Shown here piece after piece: positions 36,016-46,499 of a stretch of 64,000 nt of DNA; position 1 is the stretch's first letter; each line of letters begins with the position of its first letter. Both the position numbers and the translations under genes were made by a program. Under the pieces are notes generated by a model that saw nothing but the letters and a program-made list of their open reading frames with translations, was not told the origin of the DNA and did not search any database. The stretch is from contig JAUIRK010000141.1 of assembly GCA_030549495.1 (NCBI GenBank), positions 294,185 through 358,184 on the forward strand. Reading direction: 5' to 3'. This DNA comes from Nectonema munidae. Taxonomy: Eukaryota; Nematomorpha; Nectonematoida; Nectonematidae.

Positions 36016-39000
36016 TTATTCGTGATAAACACAAGGATTGTGAATGATAACTACAAGGACTACAATGAATACTACAAAAAGAGTGGATACATAAAGCCAA
36101 GTTATAAGGAGAAGGATATCGAGGAGTACAACTTGAAAAATGAAAAATACAAAGTGGAAAGGAAAACGTATCCTAGTGATGAGTATCGCGAGCAGCCAGG
36201 GCATTCTCGGAGGCACGAGTACGAAAAATATGACAAGCCCTCAAGGATTCGCGTAAGAGAAAGGGAGAATCGCAAGTCAAGATACGAGGACACGGATGAA
36301 GGCGCATACAGAAAACGTTACTCGCCCGCAAATGAGTATTCCCACGAGGACAGACGTGAGTCCAAGGAGTACCAGAGAAAGCAGGAAGAGTACCCGGACA
36401 AGTACACGAAAAAAGAGCTCACTGTGAAGTACCGTTCCGATTTCAAAAAGCCGCACTACGAGCAAAAGACACACTACTCATCCAAGGACAGGCACTCCCA
36501 TGATATCGGCTCCTATGGATCCAAGAAGCCGAAGCACTACAAAAACTATAAGAAGTATGAGAAACCTTCGACGAAAGAGATTTCCTATAAGCACCACTCA
36601 AGCAAGTATTCCTACCCCAAAAAGGAACATCACTCGTACCAAAAACCAAAGCATCATGGAAAAAGGTTAGCACATTATTAAGCTCTCCTTTCTACTTTGA
36701 TCCCCTCCTAGGATACTTCATCAGAAGCCTTTCATTCGAAAAAAAATTAGTTCCACAAAGTCACATTTAAACCAAAATAACTAGATAAAAAATATAGATT
36801 TGGTCTTTCAATCACAATCCAAAAATAGAAAAAGAGGTTTGTATTTTTAAATTTCAGTTTAATCATATAATAATTAATCCAAATATTTTAAACATTATAG
36901 GTTATTGACCTGCAAAACATTCTTTTATAATTTTTTAGAAAAAATTACTGATAATTTAGGTTATCTCAGATATAAATTTAAATAAATTCATTTAACTTCC
37001 AGATCATTGACTACTAAAGATCTTTCGATCTATTTTGACTTTTAAATCTATAAATTGCTGATATATTAGCTGATTCGAACAAGTCCACTTGATTTTTGTA
37101 CAATAAAAATTCAAATACCCTTTTTGACTGAAAGACCAAATACATTTTTTTATCTAATTAAAATGTCATTTAGTTGAATTTTCCTTTGTTTTGAAATTTT
37201 TTGGCTGGAACGTCTATCACTCTTTTGTCTAGATGAGGATTTTACCAAGATATATGCTTAACTTACCAAAGGAGCAGATTTGATTGCGTATATAGTTTTT
37301 AGGTCATTTTCGGATTTTGTCGATCAAAGTAAAATTTGTATTTTGATTCAATTGCACTTGGAAGTTCGAGCCAATACCCAACTAGCAGAAGTATTAAATA
37401 ACTTATCAGCCAATGATACAAACTCAAGCAGAGTAAGAGAGAGATATCATTCGAATAAATTACATAGGTATGCTATTAAATATCACCGGGATTTCAAAAT
37501 ATTTGAACTATACTTGGTATAGCTGGGATGCTATTAAGTCAGTGTAAACTTTTCACTCAAATCCCTCTTTTTTGATGACTACCTAAAGTTTATAGAAAAT
37601 AATGAAGATGTGAGAGAATGAGAAATCATAAAAATAAAAAATTCATTATTGTTTTGTAAAAATATTTTTTAAAAAGTTAGTGTTAAAAATTTTTTAAAAC
37701 AAATTTCATAGATAAATGTGAAAGCATGCATATTAAAATTAATTTTAGTTATATCAAACTTACATCAAATTTTGAAGATAAAATGAAATCTAAACTTCAC
37801 ATGGAAAAAACGATGAAATATTGCGTAAAAGACTTGATTTTCCGATTAGAACATTTTATATTAATTTATAAATCATGTTCAAAATTTTGTTAACCCAATA
37901 TGTCGAAGCAGCTTTAACGATGACATCTAATAAACAGCAATCTGTCTACAACCACCAGTTTCATTTCATCTCAATCAATCGTGATCAAATTTATTCCACC
38001 TTGAATAACAACCTACATTCTGTTCACTTGGTTTCAGTAGATTTCAAGCATCGTATGTTAACCGACTCTAAATTTTGTGGAATAATGACATCACCACTAA
38101 AAATACAGTGACTAATGACAGATTCAGAAACTTTATTTATGATTTTTATTTTAGAATTTCAATTTATTCGTACAAAAATCAAATATCATATCAATAGTTT
38201 TTGCATCCTGAAGTTTTTAATACAGAGCATATTTAGAGATATAGTAACGCGTAAAATTATGTTTTAGATAAAGATTATCTTAATGTTACCATGGGCAGAT
38301 TGTACGAGAAGGTAAAAGCAAATTAATAGCTCCAAATTAGACAACTGAAAATTTTGTGTGCCAGTTTATGCCAGGCCTTTTCAAACTCTTGTTGCACTGG
38401 AGTGCTTGAGGCGATTGAACATTTTTCGCGGAGCTCCCACAATTAATTAACTCATTAAGTACCCGACAATGCAGAGCACTCTATTAATTTTCTATTGATT
38501 TCTACGAAAAACTGGACATCGTCTGTGTTCCTTTTTTGCCTCATTGGTATTAAATGGAGAAAAAATAAATTATATATTTAAAGCAGCATCTACTTACATC
38601 ATACACATAAAGTGTAATTTGTTAGAGGTAAATTTTACACCAAATTACTTCACCTTGTCTGATTTTCTGGTCTAAAATGGAGGAAAACATCAAAAGTTTC
38701 AAATTAATAATATAATGAGAATATTTTCGCAGAGATACGTAGAACTTAAACCAAAATTTTTGGATCTCTTCACTCAAGTTAATTCAAAACTTCGTTAGTC
38801 CAGTTTCATGGAATTTACTTTTCAATTCCAAATTTCATGAATTTTCAATGAGCGGTTCTTTTTCTTTTGAAGGTGTAAGATTTCAGTTTAGGAGAAAATT
38901 GAAATGGGTTGTGAATCTAGATAAAAGTTTACGCGTCTGAAACAAAGTAGATTTCAACTAATTAGGCTAAAACAGTTAAATGCTGGGAGATGTAAGCTCT

Positions 39001-41940
39001 TATATTCTTCCGAAAAACAATTTAAATTTCTTATGGTAGCTATCAATATTAGACGGGCTAGCACTTTGAGAACCTCTGGATTATGTATTTATTATGCTGC
39101 ATCAAAATATGGATTATTCCTGCGTTGAACAAAAGGTAGAGAGAGAAAGAGATAAAACTTGTTTCAACTCGTTTACCAAAAACTTGAAGACATCGTTTGC
39201 CTTTTTTTATTGATTTCATATTTAAAGCAGATAAAATTTTCATTTATTGGGACACTCATGTCACACTGGTCTTCAAATTGTTATTAAACACACACAATTT
39301 GTGCATTTGTACAAGTGCTGAAAATAAAGTAATGGAATGAAATAATTGAAGAAATATATACATTTTAATGGAACCCAACTTTGGGTTCCGAATCTTCAGA
39401 AGAACTCCTTTAAGTGTTCTCTCATCACGTTTATACCGAATGGGTTACCAGAGTCCGAAAAATGAAATTATTCTGCTTTAAATGTTTAAAATTCCATTGA
39501 AAAAGGAAACAAATGAGAAGTCTTCAAAATTCTGGTTCTCAAAGGCTTATTATTGGCTAGATGAGTGTATTTGTAAATGCCTTATCTTCACGTTTTTGGA
39601 ATACTTTCTGGCAAACCTCCTCGTGGTGAGGTACTTGTATATTTCTAAGACGTAACGTACGCAGAAATTTAGCCTATATGCTTCCTGTAAAATTGCCTAT
39701 AACAGCTCTACTCGTTGTGGAAATTAGTTTCTATATGTGCGTGTCTGTTTCTATTTCTTTGTTTCCACTTCTGATTTTATCAAGGCCTATGTTTCTCGTT
39801 TTCATTTTTCTTACCCTAATTGGAATTTTTCATTTTAAATTTGCTTTTTTATTACGGGTAAAGAGACCATCTTAACAAAATTAAACGACTTGATCGCCAT
39901 CACAAAAGATATCCTTAATCATTTTATATTTTAATTTTATTTACAACATATTATTAGAAAAATAAATTTCATTTACTTACACACTGGTGCGCTATGTTAG
40001 ATGGGGGTGTCTGTCCTCAAGTGCCAATAGCTCATTTACCCCATGTGCCCAATGCTAAGTGACTATTGGTAAGTATATGATGATGTTGATAGTTGTGTGC
40101 AAAAAAAATGGTTCATATTTTTGTCGAGAAAGCATAGAGCTACAATGAGAACTGTATTTATGAGTGAAATTGGAGTTAATGAATTTGTCATTTATAAAGT
40201 TATACTAGAGATGTATCGGTTGTGAAATATTTTGTATCCACGGATGCAGATACGAATATCAAATTTGACATCCTAGCGGATGCAGATGTCAGAATTAAAT
40301 TATTTAGCGAATGCGGTTATCATAATAGCTTTTCTAATCAAAAGGAACTTTTTTACTTCTTAAAAATTTAGAGAGATGTTATCATAAAAATATTGGATAA
40401 AGTAAAAATTCAAAAATTACTTTTTGCGGTATATAGAAAAAAGAAAAAAGTTTGAAAATTGCGGATGTTGAAACTTAAAAGATTTGCAGATGAGGATGTT
40501 AAGAGGATGTAACATTTTTGCCGATAATAATCAGCGTATGTGGATATCCGATACATTTCTAAGTTATACAAACAAAAATAAGCATCGCACTATTGACTAA
40601 AGTAAGTTGTAATTAGTTTGAACTTATAAGCTTAATATTTTTTCGCTTTATAACGCTAGCAGGCACAAAGAATGGTCAAATGACAAAGCAAAAGATTATA
40701 AGTGGAAAAATTCACAAAGCTGGAAAGACTATCTCAACTCAAAGAAGAAGAAGGGCCAACACAAGAATTATCATGACAATTCCAAAAAGAATCAGAAATG
40801 GGCCAAAGGCTACAAACATGGTAAACACAGCTATGGGAAAAAGTGGGATAAAGGCAATAAAGACTACGGAGGCTATTATGATAAGTATGGCGGCCACAAA
40901 GCTGACTGGAACAAGAAAAAATGGAGTAAGTTTTAAATCAAATGAACCTTTTTTCATTCTTACTGATACATATTTGAATCATCTTCCATAATCGGGCACA
41001 AAAAGAAAGACAGGTGAAAAAAGAAAATCTAGTAAAATTATCAATTTTCTATCTTTTTTGTGAAATATAGTTGACTATCACTAATCCTCAGTAATCGGGC
41101 ACTAATTTTGTTTCCAAAAACGTGAGAGTTATTTTAAAGAAAAAAATACTAAAATTTTATAATAAATTGTAAACAATTAAAAGTTTATAAAAAATGCCTT
41201 ATAATGTTAGACTAATCAGACAAAAATCCGACACATTCCAAGTCTCAATGATGTATGATTAGTTATGTACGTACATCATGGATACGAATCAGATTTACAA
41301 TATTGAGCCAAATGAAAATGTTTTAGAACATTTTGAGTCGAGAGGATAAAACATAATTTGTATTTGGGTTAAAAAAGCCAAGTTTTATTACGTCGACATT
41401 TTTTTAATCCTATTTCAATTTGATATCAATAAAGTTGGACAGTTTTTTTACTGTTTTAAATTTTTAGTGATTATGCGAAATTTAAACATAGCTATATTTT
41501 CTCCAAAAAATATTAATGAGCAGCGGAATTAACAATTTTTTTCATATAACAGTCAACGTTAAAAATAACTGACCCAGTGTCTTTCAGAATAATTTCATGA
41601 AAATAATTTGCCTTGACTGGGATTTGAACCCAACCTGTGAATATTGTCTCCAGGATGTTCAACCACATACACCACGAAGGGTTGTTATTATCATTCAATT
41701 ATTCTGGGGTTTAAATATCAGTCAAGGCAAATTTCTAAAAATTTTTAAAAGAAATTTTAGATCATATATCTCCACAAATCCTACGCTATACACATTGCGC
41801 ATTATTATTGCACACATTACCTTTATACTTTATATAACAAAATTATTTTTTTAGAAAGCCAAAATCACAAAAAAGATTCCCACAAAAGCGGATTTGATAA
41901 AGGAAATGATTGGCATAAGCACCAAGACAAGAAATATTGA
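36016..41940 (+). CDS. Lys/Tyr/His-rich protein gene, three exons
   Basis: Exons are 36016-36665, 40663-40925 and 41855-41940 (TGA). Splice phases fit exactly: codon AG|G joins exons 1-2 to give HGKR-HKEW, and A|AA joins exons 2-3 to give KKKW-K-SQNHK. Donors are GTTAGC and GTAAGT; the acceptors end CTAGCAG and TTTTTTTAG. With the putative exon at 33766-33810 the product is 347 residues. It is low-complexity and very basic: Tyr/Lys/Glu/Arg-rich first (DYNEYYKKSGY, YDKPSRIRV), then His/Tyr/Lys-rich (KHYKNYKKYEKP, KKEHHSYQKPKHHG), then Gly/Trp/Lys/Asp-rich (GYKHGKHSYGKKWDKGNKD). No catalytic domain is seen. A secreted cuticle, glue or matrix role is plausible but inferred. The 36016 acceptor is the least certain boundary. 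Confidence 0.7.
38451..38559. mobile_element. Diverged TTAA-type MITE in the large intron
   Basis: TTAA at 38447-38450 is followed by CTCATTAAGTACCCG, matching the CCCATTAAGT terminus of the 22054 copy. The right end, GGTATTAAATGGAG (38546-38559), resembles the inverted terminus GGTACTTAATGGG. The interior keeps ACATCGTCTGTGTTCC, like ATCGTCTGCGTTT in the other copies. A right-hand TTAA is not clear. It lies in the 4-kb intron 36666-40662. Confidence 0.5.
40206..40561. mobile_element. hAT-type MITE with perfect 8-bp target duplication
   Basis: A 356-bp element starts TAGAGATGTATCGG and ends CCGATACATTTCTA, imperfect inverted termini. It is flanked on both sides by the identical octamer AGTTATAC (40198-40205 and 40562-40569). 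An 8-bp duplication is characteristic of hAT insertions. The interior repeats GCGGATGCAGATG-like units and has no coding sequence. It sits about 100 bases upstream of the exon at 40663, so it may have displaced the intron's original branch region. Confidence 0.85.
41612..41690 (-). repeat. tRNA-like SINE head in the last intron
   Basis: On the minus strand an A-box-like TGGTGTATGTGG (41674-41663) precedes a B box GGTTCAAATCCC (41630-41619), spaced as in a tRNA gene. The cloverleaf is poor, so it is more likely a tRNA-derived retroelement head or tRNA pseudogene than a tRNA gene. It lies antisense in the intron 40926-41854 of the Lys/Tyr/His-rich gene. Confidence 0.5.
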
Positions 41941-41984
41941 TTGAGCAAGAAATAGCATTTTACTGTGTTATTTTATTTCTAAAA

Positions 41985-41990
41985 AATAAA
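41985..41990 (+). terminator. Poly(A) signal of the Lys/Tyr/His-rich gene
   Basis: AATAAA lies 45 bases after the TGA at 41938-41940, a suitable position for 3' end formation of the plus-strand gene. Confidence 0.6.
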
Positions 41991-42502
41991 TTTAATGTAA
42001 ACAAACGTTTACTTACCATCACACAACTCAACGATACACAAAGTAAAACCCGTAAATAAAAAACTTTATGAATTACGTTTTCGCCAAATCCGTCAGCTCC
42101 CTTATGAAAAATAACAGGAAAAATTAAAGTTGCTTTCGCAACGTAAAGCAAGATGTTAATTAATTTAAGTTTTCTTTGAATCCAAAGAAAAAGTAATGGA
42201 ATAGGTAGATGTGAAACGTTTTATATTCAAAGGCATTTCTATTATCTAGCTTTTCTATCACAAAATGAGAACAGCCAATCATATTAGATTCAGTAATTAA
42301 CATTAGAAAACGAATAATTTTTGAAATCCATAAATTTAAATGTTTTATGTAGTGAAATTTCATAAAAAAAAAAATAAAAACAGAAAATTGATGTGATTGA
42401 TTTGATAGATGTGACAGCATTGGCATCATCCTGAACACACAAAAAATTTACTTAGTTATGAAATTTATTAAGTAAAAACAACTTAAAAAAATTGCAAGAC
42501 AA

Positions 42503-42508
42503 TTTATT
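42503..42508 (-). terminator. Poly(A) signal of the HSP70 gene
   Basis: TTTATT on the plus strand is AATAAA on the minus strand, 24 bases past the HSP70 stop codon. The convergent neighbour's signal is at 41985, leaving about 0.5 kb between the two transcript ends. Confidence 0.65.
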
Positions 42509-42531
42509 GAAAAGAGAAAATATCAAAGAAA

Positions 42532-44808
42532 CTAATCAACTTCTTCAATCGTTGGACCTCCACCACTAGTGGGACCAGGACCTCCAGCTCCAGGCATACC
42601 ACCTGGCATTCCTCCAGGCATACCACCCGGCATTCCTCCAGGCATACCACCTGCACCACCATAAAGTTTAGTCATTATAGGATTGAATTTAGACTCCAAT
42701 TCTTTCTGTTGATGTTCAAATTCATCCTTTTCAGCCAATTGATTAGCATCCAACCATTTCAAAGCTTCATCACACTTCGTTTCAATCATTTTCCTGTCAT
42801 CTTCACTTAGCTTATCCTTGAGCTTCTCGTCATTAATCGTTGATTTCATATTGAAGATATAAGACTCAAGACCATTGCGTGAGGAAATTTTTTCCTTTTG
42901 AGCATCATCTTCATTTTTATATTTTTCAGCTTCAGACACCATACGCTCAACTTCTTCCTTACTAAGGCGACCTAAGAAATAATAAAATAGTATCATGGCT
43001 GAAAAATGTTAAAATAATACCTTTGTCATTAGTGATTGTAATCTTATTTTCTTTTCCAGTACTTTTATCAACGGCTGAAACATTCAATATTCCATTTGCA
43101 TCTACGTCAAAAGTGACCTCAATTTGAGGTACACCTCTTGGAGCAGGAGGAATTCCACTCAATTCAAATTTACCAAGAAGATTCTAAATAAAATTATTAA
43201 GAAAAATAAACATTAATGCAGTGTAAGTTTACATTATCTTTAGTCATCGCTCTTTCGCCTTCAAAAACTTGAATCAATACACCAGGTTGATTATCACTAT
43301 AAGTCGTAAAGGTCTGAGTTTGCTTTGTAGGTATTGTAGAATTTCGTTTAATTAAGGCAGTCATAACTCCTCCAGCAGTCTCAATTCCCATGGATAAAGG
43401 AGCAACATCAAGTAAAAGCAAATCTTGAACAGCCTCAGACTTATCACCATGTAAAATCGCCGCTTGTACAGCTATAAATACGAAAATGGAAAAAAACGAA
43501 AATAAATATGTAAATAACGCATACCAGCTCCATAAGCCACGGCTTCATCTGGATTTATACTTTTGTTCAACTCTTTTCCATTAAAATAATCTTGAAGCAA
43601 CTTTTGAACTTTAGGAATACGTGTTGATCCACCAACTAAAACTATTTCATCAATTTTACTTTTATCAAACTTCGCATCCTTTAAAGATTTTTCAACAGGA
43701 TCAAGAGTTCCACGAAACAGATCAGAGCATAGTTCTTCAAAACGAGCGCGAGTGATAGAAGTATAAAAATCTATTCCCTCAAATAAGGAATCAATTTCTA
43801 CGCTAAAAAATATCTAGAATTAGACAAGAAAAAATTCATTTATTAAAAAATTGGAAAAAAATTGTCAGACATCCAAGGATAAAACATCATACATTTTACA
43901 GAAGAAACCGCGAGGTTAAAAATCATCATTAAAAAATAAATTTGAAAAATAAGAAAGTAATTATACCTTGCTTGAGTGCTGGAAGAAAGAGTTCGCTTAG
44001 CTCTTTCACAGGCAGTTCTGAGCCTTCTTAAAGCACGTTTATTTTGTGATATATCCTTTTTATGTTTACGTTTAAATTCTTGAACAAAATGATTAACCAT
44101 TCTGTTGTCAAAATCTTCTCCTCCGAGATGCGTATCTCCACTAGTTGATTTGACTTCAAAAATTCCATCTTCAATAGTTAGAATTGAAACATCAAAGGTT
44201 CCACCACCCAAGTCGAAAATAAGAATGTTCTTCTCTTTACCTACCTTTTTATCCAACCCATAGGCAATTGCAGCAGCAGTAGGTTCATTAATTATACGTA
44301 AAACATTTAATCCAGCAATAACACCCGCATCTTTGGTAGCTTGACGCTGCGAATCGTTAAAATAGGCAGGTACAGTTACAACGGCATCAGTAACAGTCTT
44401 GCCCAAATAGGCTTCAGCTGTTTCTTTCATTTTAACCAAGACCATAGATGAAATTTCTTCTGGGTAAAACATTTTTTCTTCACCTTTATACTCTACCATC
44501 ATTTTAGGTTTACCACCTTCATTTTGAACAGCAAAAGGCCAGTGTTTCATATCGCTTGTAACAGATGGATCTGTAAACTTTCTTCCAATCAACCTCTTAG
44601 CATCAAATATAGTGTTAACCGGATTCATAGCAACTTGGTTTTTAGCTGCATCTCCAATCAACCTCTCGGTATCAGTAAAAGCAACATAGCTAGGAGTTGT
44701 TCTATTACCTTGTTCATTAGCGATTATTTCTACTTTTCCATGTTGAAAAACACCAACACAAGAATAGGTAGTTCCCAAATCGATTCCAATAGCAGGAGCT
44801 TTAGACAT
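42532..44808 (-). CDS. HSP70: Cytosolic heat shock protein 70, five exons
   Basis: This is an ATP-dependent chaperone of the cytosol and nucleus. Exons (minus strand) are 44808-43967, 43802-43525, 43471-43233, 43183-43021 and 42971-42532, totalling 1962 bp and 653 residues. All introns are GT-AG and every junction matches the family (STQA-S-VEID, YGA-A-VQAA, TKDN-NLLG, NDK-G-RLSK). Seen: nucleotide-binding motifs [10 protein letters not shown] near the start, [14 protein letters not shown] around residue 200 and [13 protein letters not shown]; the substrate-binding segment [15 protein letters not shown]; five GGMP repeats; and a terminal EEVD, the docking signal for TPR co-chaperones and the mark of cytosolic members. 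No signal peptide or KDEL is present. The promoter has a TATA box and a strong heat-shock element. Intron-bearing genes are commonly constitutive cognates (HSC70), so inducible or cognate status is open. Confidence 0.95.
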
Positions 44809-44860
44809 CTTAGAAAGAAATAAGAGCAGAACAAAAATAAAATGACACTGTCGCTGAATT

Positions 44861-44870
44861 TATTTATATA
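44861..44870 (-). promoter_or_regulatory. TATA box of the HSP70 gene
   Basis: The minus strand reads TATATAAATA about 53-62 bases upstream of the ATG. This would place transcription start some 20-30 bases before the ATG, giving a very short 5' UTR. Confidence 0.7.
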
Positions 44871-44883
44871 TAGTAAAATCTAA

Positions 44884-44903
44884 AGAAGCTTCTAGAAAAT
44901 TCT
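44884..44903. promoter_or_regulatory. Heat-shock element, four perfect units
   Basis: GAAGCTTCTAGAAAATTC (44885-44902) gives four contiguous alternating nGAAn/nTTCn pentamers with no mismatch, the consensus binding site for trimeric heat-shock factor HSF. It lies 13 bases upstream of the TATA box, in the proximal position typical of heat-inducible promoters. Confidence 0.85.
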
Positions 44904-44909
44904 AAAAAT

Positions 44910-46425
44910 AAAAATTTTAATTTAATAAAAAAATAAATATATTTTATTTTATTAATTTTATTTAATATATTAAGAACTTTATAGCTAAAAAGAAAGTAAC
45001 AAATATAAAAATAATGAGATTAAAATAATTATATTTGCTAAAAGTTTTAAACTTGATCTTAGTAATTATTCGATATATATTATTACATGTGAATTAATAT
45101 ATATCAAATAATGAAGAAAATAGAATCATATTTTTTGGAGAATATAAATAATCAAAAAAGGATATAGAAGAAAACGTAAAATTTTCTTTTTTATACCTTA
45201 ATTTGATTTCTTAATTCCATTTAGGTTCAATAACCCATCCTAAAAATGTCCAATTCTATTTAAATATTTTAATTTCTCTACATATTCCACGCCCTTCAAA
45301 TAGAAGATTTTTTAGAAATTTATTTAAAATAAAAAATCCAAAAAATGAAAAAAATATTACACATTCAAATTAATATATTAAAGAGAGCAAGGAAAGGCAA
45401 AACATTTATTTAACAGACATGCCTTTTGGCAACTACGTTTAAAACAAAATACCTAAAAAATGATAATAATAAAAATAGTACAGACATAAAATAATATATT
45501 GAAGAGAGCAAGGAAAGAAATTCGAGGCAACATCACCACTAGTGTACTGCATGGGTTAAAATATTTAACCCACAAAAAATTTACACTCGTTTGCCCGAAT
45601 CCAAAAAAATAATTATGGGGTTACTTACAAATACCCGCTTTCAAATTTTAGGCGCAAACACTCTCCGTATTCACTGAAATCTACACTTTCTTTAATTTTA
45701 ATATAAACAAAAACATTTGCTTAACTAACAGTTTTATTCACAAGAAACAACATTATTAAAAAAATTATGCACAATTTTTTCCCATTTTGCTATAATAAGT
45801 CTGTAGGCTGACCACAAATACCAACTAAATAAACTATTTAACAAGGTTCATTCCCATTACAAAATTCGAAAAAAATTTCTAATTAAAGAGCCTATAGTTA
45901 AATTTTTATGTTAAAATGGGATATATTTTCAGTTTACTTTTATGTGTTTGCAAAAGTTGAAAGATTTATGCCAAGCAAGAGAAGTTAAGAGTGGTCAAAC
46001 TCTAGGATAACCTTTAATTATCCTTTTTATAAATAAACGATTATTACTTTTTCTAACTATTAGATAATACAATTTAATATGTTAATGTCTATTTAATTTT
46101 TTCATACGCCTATATCAGTTTGTCGACGCTATAAAAAACCCTCGCGTGCACAATTTCCCCCACAGATAAGTCTTTCCCAACCCCCGTTTGAGACAGGAAA
46201 AATAGTAAATAACTATGATTCTTCAACAAAAAACTCTTACAGGGAACCCATCTCTTCATTCTAAAGCAAAATACTGGCTACTCCAATCTGGGATAAATTA
46301 ATTATTATGTTGTTGTTTTATTTGACACAGCTTGTAAAATGCAAGGATTTCGAAAGCTGGCATGAGGCTTTTACAAATTTAAGATGATTAATCACAGTTT
46401 TTGTGAATTTGTTTTTTTAGCATTG
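44910..46425. other. Gene-free A+T-rich DNA upstream of HSP70
   Basis: No gene is recognised. Two short related segments near 45376-45420 and 45494-45520 share AATATATT(A/G)AAGAGAGCAA and GGAAAG, a small direct repeat about 115 bases apart. A TATA-like GCTATAAAAAACC lies at 46129, with no coding sequence after it. Confidence 0.4.
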
Positions 46426-46426
46426 G

Positions 46427-46497
46427 GAGCCTTGGGGATCGAACCCCTGACCTTCAACTGTTAAGCTGAGAGGTACACCCTAACAACCATGAGGCTC
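46427..46497 (-). tRNA. tRNA-like sequence or tRNA pseudogene
   Basis: On the minus strand a 71-base block starts GAGCCTC and ends AAGGCTC, which pair as an acceptor stem at six of seven positions. An A box TGGTTGTTAGG follows AT, and a B box GGTTCGATCCC carries the TTCGATC T-loop. The middle can form a stem TCAGCT/AGTTGA. Two T-stem pairs are mismatched and the arm is short. No SINE body follows. Probably a degraded tRNA or a solo SINE head. The apparent anticodon (TAA in CTTAACA) is unreliable because position 37 is not a purine. Confidence 0.5.
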
Positions 46498-46499
46498 AA

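Noticed and set aside
36016..36673. Minus-strand frames opposite the Lys/Tyr/His-rich exon
   Set aside because: The plus-strand reading is supported by three phase-consistent splice junctions and strong codon composition. The antisense frames have neither.
40680..40991. 103-codon plus-strand frame and 72-codon minus-strand frame at exon 40663-40925
   Set aside because: The correct reading is a different plus-strand frame (HKEWSNDKAKDYKW...) that joins both neighbouring exons in phase.
44524..44823. 99-codon plus-strand frame opposite the HSP70 5' exon
   Set aside because: It is an antisense shadow of the HSP70 coding sequence, a common effect of codon structure. It has no independent evidence.
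46427..46497. Functional leucine tRNA
   Set aside because: Acceptor pairing and the boxes are present, but two T-stem pairs are mismatched, the arm is short and position 37 is not a purine. A pseudogene or SINE head fits better.
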